From Schistocerca nitens (lineage: Eukaryota > Arthropoda > Insecta > Orthoptera > Acrididae): 64,000 nucleotides of DNA. The stretch spans positions 507,256,594 through 507,320,593 of the forward strand of contig NC_064619.1 of assembly GCF_023898315.1 (NCBI RefSeq). The letters are read 5' to 3'. A program made the position numbers and the translations under genes. Below, piece after piece: positions 1 through 12,540 of this stretch. The notes below the pieces were generated by a model that was not told the origin of the DNA, made no database searches, and saw nothing but the letters and a program-made list of their open reading frames with translations. The first letter of the stretch is position 1. The number at the start of each line of letters is the position of its first letter.

Positions 1-2270
1 ATATTTATATACAGGTCCATACAAAATAATGAAAACACCTCATGAAGGGAGCTACGTCCTGGCAGATTGTGATACTGATGTAATTAAGGGCTTGTTCCCT
101 CACATAGGCCTGAAGAAGTATTATCGATAATGAGCAAAATATAGATTCAATAAACACTGAATGATACCAAGACTACACTCAGAGTGGACTAAATAAAAGC
201 ACCAGTGGATAAATACGCACTTATACTAATTTACAAAGAAAATTAAAGAATGTACCGAAGATTTCCATGAGATACCTTCTTGGTATCAGCAACAATGACG
301 ACGCTGAAATACGATTTATCCTCTCACCGAACAGCGAGGATGGATGATTTAAAAGTGGAATTAAGAGGAAAAGAGAAGGACCAAATCCTCTCTGGTTAAA
401 CAAGTGGCCTGATAAGGGTTTTGGCCTACGATGCCAATCGTCGAACCCGGCTGTGATCCCTGCCTTGCACAGTCGGTTGAAGAACTGAGGGCTTCATCCA
501 AGAAAAAAAATGTGGTGTGAATATGAAGTGATTAGTGCGAAGTGTTTCTATGACAACCTATAAACAAATGTGGAATTTAGTTAAGAGCATTTTGTCTAGG
601 CCCATTAACTCAAAAATTGTAGCATGTATGTACTGACTTGTTGAGTGAATCTGAGAGTGAGTGTATTCGCCGAAACAAATATCCTCTCCTGTCACAGTAC
701 ACAAAAAAATAAGCCTGTTCTGTCTGGAACCCTCTTCAAGACATCACAGTCTGGGGGGCCGTGTAACATTACGAGTCAAAATAGCTGTATCGGAACTTGA
801 ATAGCGTAAAGTTATCGTTAAAAACGCACGCCGCGCGATTTGTTACGATTTGGTCGGTCATAATAATAGTAACATGCTTTTGAATACCATTAAAATATAA
901 CGGCGATACCTGTTTAGCGTTATTGGAAATAATATGTAGTAAATTAATGAGTAAGATAGCCGATCCTATAAGAAGAGGTAAAATTGGGCATATTAAGGTG
1001 TTTCGCTTTATATCGACTAAGCCGATGATACGGCGTCTTTTTTTTCCGTTTACTCTTAGAAAAAAAAAACAAGTAAAGAAGTGCTAATTGTGCGTTGTGA
1101 AAAATATAGGGGCGAATTTTAAATAGCTACAGTGTAAACAAATGGACATTCGGTTACGCGAAATAGCGGATAGTAAAGTGTGGTCATTAAACTGAGTACA
1201 CATGCAGGGCGGTCAATTCCGGGATAAGTCTATTCGCATCTCACGAGGGACGCGGTACTGAGACCGTTTTTTTTTTTTTAATTATATCGCGGAGAGCGGG
1301 CTTCAATTTATAAAAAGGAGAAAAGCTGTATCATTATCATTGACTGTTGGTGTCAAGCAACCAAAATTGTTCATCAAAGGGTTTCGGTGAATGAGTGGTG
1401 AATGCGAAATGAAACTGTGAACGAAGTTATATTAAATAAAGCAGAAGAGACAAGACAGTTTGGTTGTATCTCTTATTATTCCATAAATTGTAACATTTCT
1501 TCTCGTTGTACGAAGCCTTTATAGACGATCGTTATGACAATTTGCTTTGAAGGGATCTCGTTACGAGTTAAGTTTTGGGGACCTGGTCAAGAGGGGATAG
1601 TTCGTAGATCCTAACTACTGCAGCTATTTTGGAATCAGGTGCTACCGTGACCGTTGTGTGTTGTCAATGGCTTAAGGTCATCATATCTCATGCTCTAAGA
1701 TCGACGCGCCTTTCCTCTTGGTATAACGGTGTCTCACGGTAACAACAACAACGCCGACGGTGAAGGATGATACGGTAGAAGGTGTTGATACAGAAGAGCG
1801 GACAAGTATATCATGGAAAGGAATAAAGCCCAAATATCGATTCCGAAGATGAATTACCGAGAAAGGCACCTCGATTACCATAATACTGAAACAAAAAGAT
1901 AAGTTAACGGACTACGTAAATCCGGCAGTTGTTCGCATTACATAAGGAATAACACGGGGAGAAAAATCATGGAAAGATACTGAAAGCGCAGGCCCGGAGC
2001 ATCCCTGGTCTGATCAGTGGAATGAAATGCGGAAGTTGTGAACAAATGGATCACATATCACAGTGAAAGAATAGTGGTCGCCTCAACAAGAGGTTACCTT
2101 CATTGAATGATGATAATTAAGTAACAACCGTGCTCTAGGGTTGCGCACTGCCTGAACTGCGGCGCGACAGGTGACTGCTGGATGCTCACGCAGCGGATGT
2201 TGGCATTACTCTTGCGGCGATTGCCGGAGTTTCATTCCCCCTGACGATATTTATCACCCCCTACAGGGTA
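1..2270. other. Unassigned AT-rich intergenic DNA
   Basis: No coding region, tRNA-like sequence or transposon end was recognised. Reading frames are short, lack protein-like motifs and include homopolymer runs (T-runs near 1037 and 1267). The stretch ends at the TA target of the mariner element. Confidence 0.5.
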
Positions 2271-2272
2271 TA

Positions 2273-3596
2273 CGAGGTGTGGCTAGAAAAAAAACCGGAC
2301 TAGTACTGGTGAAACAATAAAACGAATGCAATAAGGCTGAAAGTCGCGTGGCCTGTCACGTGACTCTCGCTCCGCCACTGCTCGAGTTTCATCTGCCTCC
2401 TGCACTCAGTCTGCCCGTGGCGTCTGTTTTAAGTAGTTGACGTTTCGTCTGTGCGTCGGAAAATGTTGAGTGTACAGAAAGAATAGCGTGTTAACATCAA
2501 ATTCTGTTTCAAACTAGGAAAATTTGCAAGTGAAACGTTTGTAATGTTACAACAAGTGTACGGCGATGATTGTTTATCGCGAACACAAGTGTTTGAGTGG
2601 TTTAAACGATTTAAAGATGGCCGCGAAGACACCAGTGATGACACTCGCACTGGCAGACCATTGTCAGAAAAACTGATGCAAACATTGAAAAAATCGGTAA
2701 ACTTGTTCGACAAGATCGCCGTTTAACAATCAGAGCAGTGTCTGAGTTAACAGGAGTTGACAAGGAAAGTGTTAGGCAGATTCTTCATGAAAGTTTCAAC
2801 ATGAACAAAGTGAGTTCAAAAATGGTTCCAAAGTGTCTCACAATTGAACAGAAGGAACGCCGAAGAATGATTTGTTCTGACATCCTGGAAAACATTGAAA
2901 GTGATCCCACCTTCTTACAAAATGTTATTACTTGCGATGAATCGTCGTTTTTTACTTACGATCCCGAAACTAAACGCCAATCGATGCATTGGAAAACTCC
3001 TGGTTCTCCACGACAAAAAAAAGCATGAATGTCAAAATCGAAATTCAAGGCAATGATGATTGTTTTTTTTTTTTTGACATCAAAGGGATTGTGCACATTG
3101 ATTGGGTACCAGAGGGACAAACAGTGAATCAGCATTACTACATTAGCGTCCTGGCTACCCTACGTGATCGAGTACGGAGAAAACGGAACGATTTGTGGAG
3201 AAAAAAGTCATGGATCCTTCACCAAGACAATGCCCCAGCTCACAGTGCGTTGTCAGTGAAGACGTTTTTGGCAAAACACAACATTCCCATCTTAGATCAT
3301 CCACCCTACTCACCTGATTTGGCCCCCTGTGACTTTTTTCTTTTCCCTAAAGTCAAGTCAGCTTTGAAAGGAACTAGATTTGAGACTGTTGAAGCAGTAA
3401 AAGAAAAAGCGACGGAAGTAATGTATGGACTTACCGAAAATGATCTGCAGCATTGCTATGAACAGTGGAAAATTCGTATGGAAGGTGTAGAGACCGAGGA
3501 GGAGAGTACATTGAAGGAGATAACATGAAATTGTAAATAATTGTAAATAAATGTTTTTTTCCAGCATGAGTCCGGTTTTTTTCTAGCCGCACCTCG
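2273..3596 (+). mobile_element. mariner-family DNA transposon, inactive copy
   Basis: A 1,324-bp element flanked by TA dinucleotides at 2271-2272 and 3597-3598, the target duplication expected for Tc1/mariner. The 5' terminal repeat (2273-2301, starting CGAGGTGTGGCTAG) and the 3' repeat (3569-3596) are inverted copies about 28-29 bp long, differing by one base and one A in an A-run. Length, ends and the encoded DD34D transposase all fit mariner. Several coding breaks show that this copy is not autonomous. Confidence 0.93.
2463..3536 (+). pseudogene. mariner transposase (DD34D), broken
   Basis: Cut-and-paste transposase fragments covering nearly the whole protein. The N-terminal helix-turn-helix part includes TQVFEWFKRFKDGRED at about 2590. 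The catalytic part has the first aspartate in CDESSFF (codon 2936-2938), the second in HQDNAPAH (3226-3228) and the third in LAPCDFF (3331-3333). The second and third are separated by 34 residues, the mariner signature. Damage seen: in-frame TAG at 2484, a one-base loss near 2670, TGA at 3026 (looks like a decayed CpG arginine codon), a length change in the T-run at 3061-3076, and a one-base loss near 3483 that shifts the C-terminus. The start at 2463 is the first ATG in the frame of the N-terminal block. The CDES motif normally continues with W; here it is S. Confidence 0.9.
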
Positions 3597-3598
3597 TA

Positions 3599-4079
3599 TT
3601 TTTCCACTAACCGTAACGAATGCTGTTAACTTGATAAAATTCATGGCCCTTTACTACACATTTCGTGATGCACACAAAGGTACGCTTGACTTTTAGTCCC
3701 TGTTGATGACTACACACGCGGCTTTCAACCGCCACCCGAAGTACGACCCACTTTGCTAATAGTTTAGGTTCATTATTTGCGGACTCTGCAGCTCAATGGG
3801 GCATTCCGGGCAAAAGACGCAGTTACTGAAAACGAGTCCTGGAGCATATTGATCCCCCAAGGATGAAGTAGGAGGAAACCCTAGAAGACGATAAGACGAC
3901 TCGAACGCTCGCTACGGCAGTCATAAGATCTTTTGTTAGTAAAATAAATAAGCCTACTTAAACCTCTCACTGATCATAGAGCGCGTTGCGTTTCATAGGC
4001 GTGGCGACGGGATAGCCAGGCCTTGTGTGTCTACCCTTAACCTATCCGTTAAATTTTGAATAAAAATCATCAACATTGG
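3599..4079. other. Unassigned spacer between mariner and LINE
   Basis: No protein-like frame or repeat end recognised. Confidence 0.4.
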
Positions 4080-7000
4080 CGGCCCAAGACTTACGGGCTA
4101 AGAAGTCACCCTCAATCTGCCAACAGTCTTGTCGGAGAGGCAGAGGAACGAACAGAGGTTTAGGGAACTCCCTTGCCCTTGGAGTCTGAAACTGTCCATA
4201 AGGGCCGAAGCATCAGCAATGACCAGCGACATAAGAATGTAGAAGGAAATGGAGCCCACTGCTTCAAGGGCACATAATGTGTACCCGCAAAATAAGTGGC
4301 CTGTAATGTAAAAAGTTTCATGATCTCTCGATTGGTAAAAGATTCCACAATAGTTCCTTATTCGGATCTCCGGCGGGGAACTGCCAAGGGGGATCACATC
4401 GAGTAAAAAATTGAATAACCAAGGAAAGGATAAATTTCTACGAATCAGATCGTGGAACGTCAGAAGTTTGAACGTGGTAGGAAGCTAGAAACTCTGGAAA
4501 GGGACATGCAAAGACTCAATGTAGACGTAGTGGGGTCATTGAAATGAAATGGAAAGAAGACAAGTATTTCTAGTCAGTTGAGTATAGGGTAATATAACAG
4601 CAGCGGAAAATAGTACAGAGGGAGTACGATTCGTGATGAATAGGAACGGAGGGTAGTTAAGTATTACGGTTGTTTTCACCAGAATCTACAGGAAACTAAC
4701 ACCGGCAACAATAGGTACAGGTATACATGGCGGTTTTGCAATCTGTAGATAAAGAGGTAGAGAAAGTACATGACGATATTGAGCGGGTAATTCAGTAGGT
4801 AAAGGGATATGAAAATCTAATAGTCATGGGGAACTGGAATGCAGTAGTGGGGGAAGGAGTATAACAAAGGTTTACAGGAGTGTATGGACACGGTTGTAAG
4901 AAAGAGGAGAAAGCATAAGTTCTGCAACAAATTTCAGCTGATAATAGCGAACACTCTATTCGAGAATCACAAGAGGAGGTATACTTGGAAAAGGCCGTGA
5001 GATATGGGAAGAATTCAGTTACATTACATCGTGGTCAGACGGAGATTCCGGAATTCGATGCTGGATTGTAAGGCGTACCGCGGAGCAAGTATGGACTCAG
5101 AATGTAGTAGTGATGAAAAGTAGGCTGAAGTTTAAGAGATTAGTTAGGAAGAATCAGTACGCAAAGAAGTGGGCTACATAAGTACTAAGGAATGACGAGA
5201 TACGCTTCAAGTTCTGTCAGGCTATAGATAGAGCAATAAGTAATAGCTCAGTAGGCAGTACAGTTTAACAGGAACGCACATCTCTAAAAACGGCAATCAC
5301 AAAAGTTGGACATAAAAACTTAGGTACAAAGGAGGTAACTGCGAAGAAACCATGGATAACAGAAGAAATCCTTCAGTTGATCGATGAAAGAAGTAAGTAC
5401 AAAAATATTCAGATAAATTAAGGGGTACAGATATACAAGACACTGAGAAATGAAATGAATAGGAAGTGCAGGGAAGCGAAGACGAAATGGCTGCACGAAA
5501 AATGTGAAAAAATCTAAAAATGAGTGACTGTCGAGACGACTGACTCAGCATATAGAACAGTAAAAACAACGTTCGGTGAATTTATAAGCAAGGGCTGTAA
5601 TATTAAAAATACAATGTGAACGCCAGTGCTAAATGCAGAGGCGAGAATGTGGAATGAGTACAGTGAAGGAGGAGGAAGACTTGTCCGATGAAATGGCAGA
5701 AGAAGAAACAAGAATCGAACTAGAAGAAATAGGTGATCCAGTATTAGAACCAGATTTAAACGAGATTTGGAATACTTAATATCAAGACAAAGGCAGTAGC
5801 GACAGATAACTTTCCACAACAATTTCGAAAATCATTGGAGGATTGGCAACAAAACGACTAATCACTTTGATGTGTAGAATGTTTGAGTCTGGCGACGTAC
5901 CATCTAACTTCTGAAAAAAATATCGTCCACACAATTCCGAAGACTGCGAGAACCGAAAAGTGCGAGGATTATCGCTCGATGACATTAACAGTTCATGCAC
6001 TGAAGTTGGTGACAAGAATAATACACAGAAGAATGGAAAAGAAAATTGAGGATGTGTTAGATGGCTATCAGTTTGGCTTTAGGAAAGGTGCGAGAGGGGA
6101 ATTTCTGACGTTGTGGTTGACAATTGAAGAAAGAATAAAGAAAAGGCAAGACACGTTTACAGGATTTGTCCACCTGAAAAGATGTTCGACAATGTAAAAT
6201 GTGGAAGATGTTCGAAATTAGCGATAAACTATGGAGGAGAGACGGGTAATATACAACACGTACAAGAGCCAAGAAGGAATAAAAAGAGTGGCAGACCACG
6301 ATGTAAGTGCTCGGATTAAGAAGTGTGCAAGACAGGGATGTAGTCTTTCGCCTCTACTTTTCAATCTATACATCGAAGAGACAATGGTGGAAATAAAAGA
6401 AATGTTCAAGAATGGGATTAAAATTCCGGATGAAAGAATATCAGTGATAAGTTTCGCTGATGACATTGCTATCCTCAGTGAACGTGAAGAATAGTTACGG
6501 AATCTGCTGAACGGAATGAACAATCTAATGAACACAGAATACAGATTCAGGGTGCATCGAAGAAATACGAAAGTAATGAGAAGAAGCAGAAAGGAAAACA
6601 GTGTAGAACTTAACATCAGGATTGATGATCACAAAGTAGCTGAAGTTAAGCAGTTCTCACACCAAATTAACCCGTGAAGGACGGAACAAGGAGGACATCA
6701 TAGGCAAGCTAGCAGTAGCAAAAGGAGCAATCTGGCCAAAAAAAGACTACGTATCATACACAGACCTTAATTTAAGAAAGAAATTTCTGAGAATGTACAT
6801 TTGGAGGGTAGCAATATATGGTAGTGAAATATGGAGTTTAGGAAAGCCAGAACGGAAGAGTATCGAAGCATCTGAGATGTCGTGCTACTGTCAGATGCTG
6901 AAAATCAGGTGGACTGGCAAGGTAACGAATCAGGTTGCTCTGCGCAGAATGAGAGAGAAGAGTAATATATGGAAAACCCTTCAGAAGACGGTTGACGCAA

Positions 7001-7080
7001 AAAAGATAATCAGGACGAGGATATTTTATGAGTTGACATCAAATGAAATTGACCTGTAAATTGTATAATTTTGGGACTCT
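4080..7080 (+). mobile_element. Non-LTR retrotransposon (LINE), near full length, RTE-like clade tentative
   Basis: About 3 kb in sense orientation. The 5' part (about 4080-4400) looks like an untranslated leader. An apurinic-endonuclease-like start follows at about 4440 (RSWNVRSLN reading). Reverse-transcriptase blocks lie at about 5890-6490 and a C-terminal block at 6793-7059. The order of endonuclease, RT and C-terminal domain is that of a LINE. Antisense relatives occur at 25.4-25.96 and 58.69-60.93 kb and a sense relative at 28.0-29.4 kb, so this family is abundant locally. No target duplication or clear A-rich tail was identified. Confidence 0.85.
4440..7059 (+). pseudogene. LINE endonuclease / reverse transcriptase, multiply broken
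   Basis: Would encode the protein that nicks DNA and copies its RNA at the target. Visible blocks: an endonuclease N-terminus at 4440; the RT region with CEDYRSMTLT and YQFGFRKGARGEF (about 5960-6110), RQGCSLSPLLFNLYIEE (about 6330-6385) and the catalytic box FADDIAIL (about 6454-6477), which keeps both aspartates; and a C-terminal block with YGSEIWSL and MLKIRWTGKVTN (6793-7059). The blocks lie in different frames separated by stops, for example after 6197, 6494 and in 4500-5880. The enzyme is therefore dead although its active-site box survives. Confidence 0.85.
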
Positions 7081-7084
7081 CCTA

Positions 7085-9853
7085 CATGTTTGCCTATAAA
7101 CAATAATTTAGGTTATCTGTGAGAGGTAACACAAATAACTATCTGAATTGCTATGTTAGCCCTCTTTTTTTATCTCATGGGTGTGTAAAAAGAAGATTCT
7201 ATTGTTTTAAGAAAACAGAGAATTTCCACTGCTTGAAGTAAGAGGGGTAATTAAAAACTACATTGCCAAAGATACAATTTTTAACGGTCCTGCATTAATT
7301 AATAAAGATCTATTAGACAGGGAGATTAGTGTTACTTTACGTCAGAACGCATTGTTACTTGACTTATTAAAAAGTTTCTTGATTTATGTTTTACATCTGA
7401 CTCAGAAGAATACCGTCTTCCACCATTATATCGGGTAACGCAGCGTTCTGTTTGTTTACTTTCGTCATTGTTTCCTTACGTCTTTGTTACTTCTGTTTTC
7501 ACGATGGATTCGATGATTTCCTCCCGACCTATAAAACATACCAGAATCAATTTTAGCTCCAGCTACATTCATATGTGTAATGTAAAATATGTGTTATATA
7601 ATACATGAATTTCACAGTTGAAATATTACAGTTGATCATTTCATATCTTTCCGTCACTTTCAACGACTGAGCACTGTAGAGACAGTTTCTTAGATGTCTC
7701 TAAGACTTCATCATGTATTCACAATATAGAGTTTCCTAAAACGTTTTTACAGTGTGTAAGGTGATTTTTTTCCTGAAGGTAATTCCTTGCTTCCTTCGAG
7801 CATCTTCTAGTATATATTTATCAGTTGTTCTGCGAAATTATCGTGTAACTAAGATGATTGTGATCTTCCCTGCTGCCTTCTCAGTGCGCACACCGTCCGT
7901 CCGACCTACACAAGTCTGAAATATGCTTACTTTTGTGACGCAAGAAAAACAAATATTCAGCATCTAGGATATACCTCAGATGTAAGGTACCGCATTTATT
8001 TTTGCCAAACGTAACAGTATATGCTAAATAGAAAGAGGACAAATAGTCATGCTTAAAGTGCCGAAAAAAATAAAATGACAAAAGTTTCAGAAGACACTAC
8101 ATCCATTCTCAAGGAGAAAGGGATCAGCTCCAATAATAACAGATGAACGTTCTTGACTGCAAATTCATTCGCCAGGACGATATCCGTAAAGCCTCGTATT
8201 TATCCCTAGAAGTATCTGGTCACGAAAAGTTTCTTCCGTCATCATTCACACGCAGTTGAGGTTATGTGACGCCCTTATGTTTACCCAGTTGTTGATTTCG
8301 GTCACCATCATCTTTAACTCGTATGCTCAGCAGACTATCAAACACAGGCGCTGAGACAGAGTCTACGAGTATGCATTTATGCCAGTATTTCCGAAACAAC
8401 AGTGTTGCAAGATAGAAATTAACGACGACCAACAGGAAAATAAATAGGTTTATGAGAACTTCTTGCTCCCGGACATGTGAAGTATAATACAGCTGCTCCG
8501 AACGTATGCCACGAGACATTACATCAACGTCGTCTAAAGACATCATATGGTTGTTCGATGGGGTCGACAGCAATTTCGTGGTTGTTTTATTTCCAGGTCA
8601 TCTACAGTCACTTCTAGGTTAATACCTTCCAGGAATTACCTTGGAATACCAATGAAGCTCTTAGGTGGGGGCATAAGGGAATGCGTCCGTTGTATACCTC
8701 TCTGGAGATCTTCCATATAAGTTTTATTAAGCCATTAAAACACAATAACAGACCAGTAAAGCACCAGAAATTCAGATCAGTATATGAGGCCGAGAAAACG
8801 ATTTACCTTCAATTCGCTCGCTGCCTGATAGAGATTAACATTCGTTCCAGGGTTCAAAAATTGAATGCTAGCTTCAAACGCTATAGCAGTTATTAAAGGC
8901 TGCTAACGTCATTTACCCGAGCATTACATGGACCATTAACATATAACAGTCCAATAATAATACGTCTCTGTTCAGAATAGGGCTGCAACTGAGATGATTT
9001 CACAGTTACAGTTCGTAATTCCGTAAGTTACATAGCGCAAACTCTAAATGCGAGTTATTGCACATACGAGCAATGAAATGAAATGTGGTACTCAAGTATG
9101 TGTCTAGTGCCTACCATCAATGTAATTCTGCAGTGCGTGGGAGAGCGGACGTATATCAGGATACGTCCAAAAGGAATTAAGTGTGCTACTGTGTTGTGAA
9201 ACCAGTCAGCTTCAGCTAAATAAACAACCGAAGATAAGATTTATCTTCACTCCAAGGCTAATAATTCAGTTTCGTGAAAGGATGTATATTTCATTATCGC
9301 ACATGGAGTTTCAGTGATGAATATTATGTAACTTATATGCATGACCCCAAAACCTACATACAGCGTGATTCAGCTGCCCCTATCACTGGCGTTTATTTCT
9401 TGCTTGTTATATGTAAACTGTTAGTCCTACAGAAAAAAATGAACAAGATCCCTTAGTAGGAAATTTAATGTAGTAAAATTTTTACTGGGATACGTCTTCG
9501 CTAGTGGCCATAGTTTTTGAATTACTGAAGTGAGCTTCAGTCGCGTTTTTCTTGAATAAGTCGAAAATCATTGCCTCCAGCGTAAACGTATCCCAGCACT
9601 AAATTCAAATACATTGAATTTCCTACGAAACTGTACTATTCATTTTCTGTGCAGGGGTAACAGTTTGCATGTAATGAGCGAGAGAATATGAAACCTTATG
9701 TAAGGTATTTGACGATATTGTGGGCTGTATAAAACCCAGCAGTAGGGTCAGCAGCAGTACTCTGTGTATACTCTCAGCTTCTCGTTACAGAACTGTGCAA
9801 CAGACATATTTCCAACGCAAGGTTTCCTAAACATGTAGTCTAACAAGTATACA
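7085..9853. other. Unassigned AT-rich intergenic DNA
   Basis: No recognised gene or repeat. The longest frame (8262-8573 minus) has one hydrophobic stretch but no family resemblance and no start context, so it was not called. Confidence 0.4.
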
Positions 9854-10716
9854 TACAGGGTATCACAAAAAAATGTCGCCAGACTTTCAGGAAACATTCG
9901 TCACATGTCGAGTAAAACTAAAATAGGTCCAGAAGCTCAGCTCCACGTCATATCTAACGTAGCAACCCCATAAATTCAGGTTTAATATAGTACTGCTCAT
10001 CGTACTATGTTTTACATTTTTGGAGGTGATAACTTCTCTGCAGAAAGTCTTGGGTCACTTCCAGACGTACACCAATTAATCTGCCGACAACACTTCTTCA
10101 TTACACACATATATACACCAGTTGACTGTCACAACTTCCCAGGAACCGGTACACACCAGATAGTATTCCAACCGCACTCCGCCCAAGGCTTTGGACAAGG
10201 TGTATTTATACATCTTTTAATAATAACGTCCTTTGATATTATTGTGTTATTTCATTTTCGATGTTACATTTACAATACGTTAATCCAGCAATATCTGACA
10301 TTAAAGAGTTTTAGTAGAAATTAAACCGAGTACAATGATAATGCATATTTCCGAAATTAACGATCCTTTACTAGTGCAGTTTGGAAACATATATACAGTT
10401 AACAATTAAGATCTTATTATTCAGTCAAGAACATTCTCGAGTATCTTTACGCAATTCAATTAATTATGGGATTTTATGAAACAATTTTGAGCTGATAATA
10501 TTTCTGCAACATTAAAATTACAATTAAAACTTTCAAAATGACTTTTTACAACATTTGAAAGCTAAAATGTGGAATAAATATGTACATCAAAAAAAAATCT
10601 TTAAATCATGTTACAAAAAAAAATTAATGAGCCCTTCTTATAATATTATTTATGATACAAATTGTCTTTCTGAGTGAGGTAATGTCTCCAGTTTAAACGA
10701 ATATTCTCTAGTTTCC

Positions 10717-10919
10717 AGCCGGCCGGAGTGGCCGTGCGGTTCTAGGCGCTACAGTCTGGAGCCGAGTGACCGCTGAGGTCGCAGGTTCGAATCCTGCCTC
10801 GGGCATGTATGTGTGTGATGTCCTTGGATTAGTTAGGTTTAATTAGTTCTAAGTTCTAGGCGATTGATGATCTCAGAAGTTAAGTCGCATAGTGCTCAGA
10901 GCCATTTGAACCATTTTTT
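10717..10919 (+). mobile_element. tRNA-derived SINE (family 1), full length
   Basis: Starts with a tRNA-like head containing a B-box-like GGTTCGAATCC, followed by a shared body (GTGTGATGTCCTTGG, GTTAGGTTTAATTAGTTC) and ends GAGCCATTTGAACCATTT. It is flanked by a 10-bp target duplication, TCTAGTTTCC, at 10707-10716 and 10920-10929. It inserted into the possible TIR element around it. Confidence 0.93.
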
Positions 10920-11118
10920 TCTAGTTTCCGTAATATGTGGACATTGAACTGAATTTCTCTATAGAATGTTCCAGAAACATTAATTACTAGTTTAATAACA
11001 TATTTTTAGTTGGTGATTTCCGTAAGAATATGTTGTCCTGACTTGCAAAGATACGTAAATATTGAGCTTTTCCAAAATTTTTACTCTTAAAAACAGTCTT
11101 GATCACGATTTATTTATC

Positions 11119-11160
11119 AAGGTGACCGGTTTCTACCACTACTGTGGTCATCTTCAGACC
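11119..11160 (-). ncRNA. Hammerhead-ribozyme-like core, antisense arm (stem II damaged)
   Basis: The mirror of the sense-arm motif: CTGAAGA is complementary to 11151-11157 and GAAACCGGTC to 11124-11133. The base pair closing stem II next to GAAA is lost by a C-to-A change, so this arm looks weaker than its partner. Confidence 0.4.
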
Positions 11161-11219
11161 ATTGAGTAGGAACCACTTTCTGTTGGAGAATCTCCAGCAG
11201 CAGGAGGTTCCTACTCAAT

Positions 11220-11261
11220 GGTCTGAAGATGACCACAGGAGTGGTCGAAACCGGTCATCTT
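11220..11261 (+). ncRNA. Hammerhead-ribozyme-like core, sense arm
   Basis: CTGAAGA (11223-11229) is followed by T, then a 6-bp stem II (GACCAC 11231-11236 with GTGGTC 11241-11246, loop AGGA), then GAAA (11247-11250), a self-complementary CCGG that could form a very short or intermolecular stem III, and a GTC triplet (11254-11256). Bases around the core can form a short stem I (GGT before, ATC after, with one G-U pair). All conserved core elements are in order. The deviation is one extra T between A9 and the first stem-II pair. Activity is not shown. Confidence 0.5.
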
Positions 11262-12540
11262 GATAAATAAATCGTGATCAAGACTGCTTTTAATAGTAAA
11301 TATTTGTAAGACATTGATCACAGCGTTTGCCGTAATGTATTCAAAAGTTTTCAAAAATTAATGGTTTACACAGTTAATTTGCGTTATAATAAACAATGAA
11401 TTTTACAAATTCAATTGTAATTACAAAACTGAATGAAAAAGTTTGCTAACATTTATACAAATTAACATTGATTCCATAACTTGTTCTTTCTCTTCAAAAC
11501 AACCCGAAATTCATATCCAAGTGATAATGACTTATCCTAACAATACATTACTTTACCTGATTAATATCATACATTAATTGATCTGTGACACAGTTTAACA
11601 TTTTCATTACAACAATTTCACACTGTTGCACTAAGTGACCTTATTCACTAAGTGTCCTTATACACTACCCACGTCTGTTTCAGCGTGTATCCCATACTAC
11701 GTAACCTGCTGTCGGGTACTCCACATACAGACAATACAGACTGTTTCGTTACAAGGGGAAGAAAATATGTCTTATGAACATGGGACCAGAAACGCTTCAT
11801 TCCCATGCTAGAGCTCAGTTTTTAAAGATTGTACGGTTAGAGCAGGTACTCAGTAGCATTCTGCAGTCATGAGGTGAACATTAGTTTTTGCAGCTAATTA
11901 CGTTACAGAAAGATTAGAGTTGTCGTTAACGGCACCAAGTTTCTCTTCCAGTTGAGGTGTCCTCGACCTTATAGGCCATCCCCAGCCGCGAATAGTATGT
12001 ATAAACGTCCCAGCTCCCTAAGACGACGATACGTTGCTTCAAGCGCCCTCCTGTCGGGACAGTGTCGTTCTGAAAATCTCTTCCGATACAAACGTTAAGC
12101 TCCACGGTCATTACCATTTGCTAATCTGTGCAGCTAATGGACACTGTCAAATTGAGTACACGTACATTGCACTGTACTAGAAACCAAGCCCTTCTTGACT
12201 TCTAAAGAGTTGACGCTAGCAGAACAATGAAATTAGTCGCATATCAACAAAACTAATGATGTGCTTCACTTACCAACATTACCTTCGTTCAACTGGAACG
12301 ACAAGCACTTGTGGCGAACTGTATCTTGCTGTACATTCTAACCAAACGTAACCAAAAAGTTCCACATAATGCTGGTACATTCTGTTTCTTTCAGTTTTCC
12401 ATGATTAATTTGATTATGAAGAGAACTACCAAATGAGCTTCAACATGGAAATAAAGCTTTTCGAGGCCGATGTATTTATAAAACATTTGTATGGCGAATT
12501 TTTCCTGAAAGTTTGACCAATCTCTTCGTTGCACCCCGTA

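Larger units (their letters stand above)
11079..11302. repeat. Penelope-like inverted-repeat (foldback) element
   Basis: Two arms of roughly 96 bp (11079-11174 and 11206-11302) are near-perfect inverted copies around a 31-bp spacer. The arms contain the CTGAAGATG...GAAACC arrangement typical of Penelope-like terminal repeats, one on each strand. No coding sequence is present, so this is a terminal-repeat-only remnant. The Penelope assignment is from motif resemblance. Confidence 0.75.
9856..12538. mobile_element. Possible non-autonomous TIR element (TA target), with later insertions
   Basis: The left end begins CAGGGTATCAC at 9856 after TA (9854-9855). The right end, read on the minus strand, begins CGGGGTGCAAC at 12538 next to TA (12539-12540). 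Both continue into a shared ACTTTCAGGAAA block about 25-30 bases in, so the outer ~50 bp are imperfect inverted copies. No transposase was recognised inside. The SINE at 10717 and the hairpin at 11079 would be secondary insertions. The end pairing is by eye and the 2.68-kb span makes it less certain. Confidence 0.45.

Noticed and set aside
5297-6616. Minus-strand hydrophobic frames over the LINE
   Set aside because: They lie antisense to reverse-transcriptase blocks, and their Phe/Leu/Ser-rich make-up is the complement of Lys/Glu-rich coding sequence.
8262-8573. Minus-strand frame with a hydrophobic segment as a membrane protein gene
   Set aside because: A single short frame without conserved motifs, splice context or promoter evidence.
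10721-10806. tRNA gene at the head of the SINE
   Set aside because: The tRNA-like segment is followed by the common SINE body and bounded by a target duplication; many copies share it.
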